Source of the DNA: a virus
Virus record (IMG/VR): IMGVR_UViG_3300046534_000186
Coordinates: 1-57,480 of that record
Strand: one strand, 5' to 3'
DNA: 57,480 bases
Position 1 is the first letter of the stretch. Each line of letters starts with the position of its first letter. Below the pieces are notes generated by a model. That model worked only from the letters and a program-made list of their open reading frames with translations. It did not search any database and had not been told where the DNA came from. The translations under genes and the position numbers were made by a program. Below are positions 55,767-57,480 of this stretch, one piece after another.

Positions 55767-57480
55767 ATGACCGAAGCAAACAGAGAAGCATTCACAATCG
55801 AATCCAATCGCAGATCAGAATTCGTGAGCAAACTAACAAGCACACTTTACAAGAACGGACAAAGCACTATGGATAGCCTTGTCATAGCCACAGCGATGCT
55901 AGGGAGTATCGACAAGCTTGGCTTAGTAAGCATTGACAAGTGGGTTAAGAACGTGAATAAGTTCATACACAGGACAGGAGAGCAAGGGACTAGTATCATA
56001 GCATCCTCAGTGGATGGTACAACAACCCATAGAGACTTCGTGATACCCACATGGTTCGATACTGTGGTACATGCTGAGTTGATCACTAGGGATGGTGAGG
56101 TAGGTGAGAAGCTAATGAAGATGATTCAGAAGCCTGATAAGGCATATCCAGCACTAGCTGTGGATGGTGTGACTAGAAAGCATCCAATGATACCTAGCAA
56201 CTCAACGTACAAGTTAGGTAGTAGAGCATCAAACTTAGCAAAAGCTGGATTAGAGGTGCAGGAAGATACACCTTACACATCGAACAACTTCATGGTATCT
56301 TTAGCAGAAGGTGTTGGTAAGCATATAGAGTTAGATGATAGATATGTCATTGATGGCTCTAGGTTAATGATTAGCGAAGGCAACTTACCTAGAGTTAGTG
56401 AGCACAAGGCAGATCACAGGATCAGGACATATCAAAGTGATTGTCATGGTCCACAGTTTGCAGCTTCAGACATGAGTAGGTCATTCATGGACTTGTATGG
56501 GGTAAGCACAGACTATAGTGCAAAGAAAGTGGTAGCTGTCCTACGAGATGAGATGCTAGACATGATAACTGGCAAGACCATGAAAGATCTTGACCATGCT
56601 ATACAGATGCTTAGGAACTCAGGTGGCTTAGTTATGTTTATAGTTGAGCAACTAACCTTGAAGGGTCACGACAATGCAGACACATTGCCTGAAGAGTGTG
56701 TTGATGACTACATAGTAAGTAAAGTATGGAGCTTTGTCAAGGCTAACAGGTATCTGATGGCTATAGAGGCTGGTAAGAAGCCTTACATAGGTATGGCCTT
56801 TGGTGTAGATGCCAAGTGCTCAGGCCCACAGTTAGGCTCTATCATGACTGGAGACATTAAGTTAGCTGAAGCGTGTGGATTTGGTAGCAAGAGAGCTGAA
56901 CGTGATGCTTATGAGCTAGCAATTGAGATATGTGAGAAACGTGGAATATCTGGACTATCTAGGAAGGTTATTAAAACAGCATACATGGGTATATTCTACG
57001 GTCAAGCTTACATGACCTTCTGTGATATTAGCAGTTACGGAGCAAAGCCTGGACAACATAACCCTAGGCTCTTGAAGGTGCTAAAAGGTATCAAGGTAGA
57101 TGGAGTGAGTGATGCGCAAAAGCTTGAGGAACAAGCTAAGATCTTCCACGCAGCTATCGAATCCTCATTCGGTAACATGTCTGCTCTAAGGAAAGAGATT
57201 AAGCTGGCTCATTACCACTACGAGCAATCTGACAGTGGTATGCCGATCAAGGTATTTGATACTACAAAGCCTACTATGTACAGTATGCCTGATGGATCAT
57301 TCGTTGCTATGGATTATAAGGAGAAAGTAGATATACATGGTGAGAAGATACAGCAAGCTAAGCTAGCACCCGATGTCACTGTGGATATAGCAGGAGTTGG
57401 TACTCTGAAGTTTGAAAGGTTGAGTTTTAAGACAACTACTCCTAGTCTAGATAACCATGCTAGAACAGGGTTTGTCAACT
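55767..57480 (+). CDS. Single-subunit RNA polymerase A, N-terminal part (gene continues at base 1)
   Basis: Joined with 1-551 it encodes 695 residues. I choose the ATG at 55767 (CGAGGAAGCAATC before it); ATG 55695 would add 24 Asn/Thr/Ser residues. Motifs: T/DxxGR-like DHRIRTY (Asp216, Arg220) with CHGPQ behind it; A, FGVDAKCSGPQ (catalytic Asp348); B, R399-KVI-K403-TAY-M407-GIF-Y411-G412, an exact RxxxKxxxMxxxYG; C at residue 600 across the joint. It is clearly different from the polymerase at 25576. The length is close to the sum of the two N4 RNA polymerase II subunits (about 270 and 400 residues), so it may be a single-chain relative of that enzyme (inference). Confidence 0.85.
   Translation, partial: MTEANREAFTIESNRRSEFVSKLTSTLYKNGQSTMDSLVIATAMLGSIDKLGLVSIDKWVKNVNKFIHRTGEQGTSIIASSVDGTTTHRDFVIPTWFDTVVHAELITRDGEVGEKLMKMIQKPDKAYPALAVDGVTRKHPMIPSNSTYKLGSRASNLAKAGLEVQEDTPYTSNNFMVSLAEGVGKHIELDDRYVIDGSRLMISEGNLPRVSEHKADHRIRTYQSDCHGPQFAASDMSRSFMDLYGVSTDYSAKKVVAVLRDEMLDMITGKTMKDLDHAIQMLRNSGGLVMFIVEQLTLKGHDNADTLPEECVDDYIVSKVWSFVKANRYLMAIEAGKKPYIGMAFGVDAKCSGPQLGSIMTGDIKLAEACGFGSKRAERDAYELAIEICEKRGISGLSRKVIKTAYMGIFYGQAYMTFCDISSYGAKPGQHNPRLLKVLKGIKVDGVSDAQKLEEQAKIFHAAIESSFGNMSALRKEIKLAHYHYEQSDSGMPIKVFDTTKPTMYSMPDGSFVAMDYKEKVDIHGEKIQQAKLAPDVTVDIAGVGTLKFERLSFKTTTPSLDNHARTGFVN

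Noticed and set aside
55767-57480. N4-type virion RNA polymerase carried in the capsid
   Set aside because: At 695 residues and placed outside the virion genes it does not fit the ~3500-residue N4 virion enzyme.
1-57480. Temperate lifestyle
   Set aside because: No integrase, excisionase, repressor or partition gene recognised; the gene content is that of a lytic phage.

Overview
The window is almost certainly the whole genome of a lytic, contractile-tailed bacteriophage (myovirus), assembled as a circle or with ends that overlap. Bases 1-177 repeat bases 57304-57480 with one silent difference, so the unique length is about 57,303 bp and one gene (an RNA polymerase) runs across the joint. Every supportable gene is on the + strand. 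There is no integrase, repressor, CRISPR array or insertion sequence. The host cannot be read from the sequence; the T4-type lysozyme and the Mu/BcepMu-style tail suggest a Gram-negative host (inference).

Layout. (1) 55.1-57.5 kb and 1-0.55 kb: a candidate sigma70 promoter region, a 39-codon ORF and a 695-residue single-subunit RNA polymerase. (2) 0.55-9.7 kb: accessory region with a gene-poor, highly structured 1.7 kb stretch (iteron-like repeats that resemble T7-type promoters), five tandem copies of one small gene, a Dda/RecD-like helicase, a nucleotidyltransferase-fold protein, several tiny ORFs and structured intergenic RNA. (3) 9.7-13 kb: zinc-ribbon protein, holin, T4-type lysozyme and a three-repeat protein. 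(4) 13-27.4 kb: replication and nucleotide metabolism: stand-alone TOPRIM primase, T7-type DNA polymerase, dNTP diphosphohydrolase-like protein, NrdB, NrdA, MazG-like protein, ssDNA-binding protein, 5'-3' exonuclease, endonuclease VII, phosphoesterase, ATP-dependent DNA ligase and a second, T7-like RNA polymerase. (5) 27.5-55.1 kb: terminases, an unusual fibre-like cassette, portal, protease/scaffold, cement, major capsid protein, head completion genes, sheath, tube, chaperone with a -1 frameshift, tape measure, baseplate and fibres, ending in a hairpin.

How it fits together (inference): host RNA polymerase probably starts transcription near 55.48 kb. The 695-residue phage polymerase and the 613-residue T7-like polymerase then divide the remaining transcription. 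Repeats centred on TATAGGTAGAGT are the best candidate promoters. Replication is T7-like, but no DnaB/gp4-type replicative helicase is visible.

Most unusual points: the protein in the tape-measure position carries an apparently intact lambda-exonuclease/YqaJ-type nuclease domain in its middle; two different single-subunit RNA polymerases are encoded; a cassette of fibre-like genes sits between the large terminase and portal; and the baseplate hub gene seems to start at ATT.
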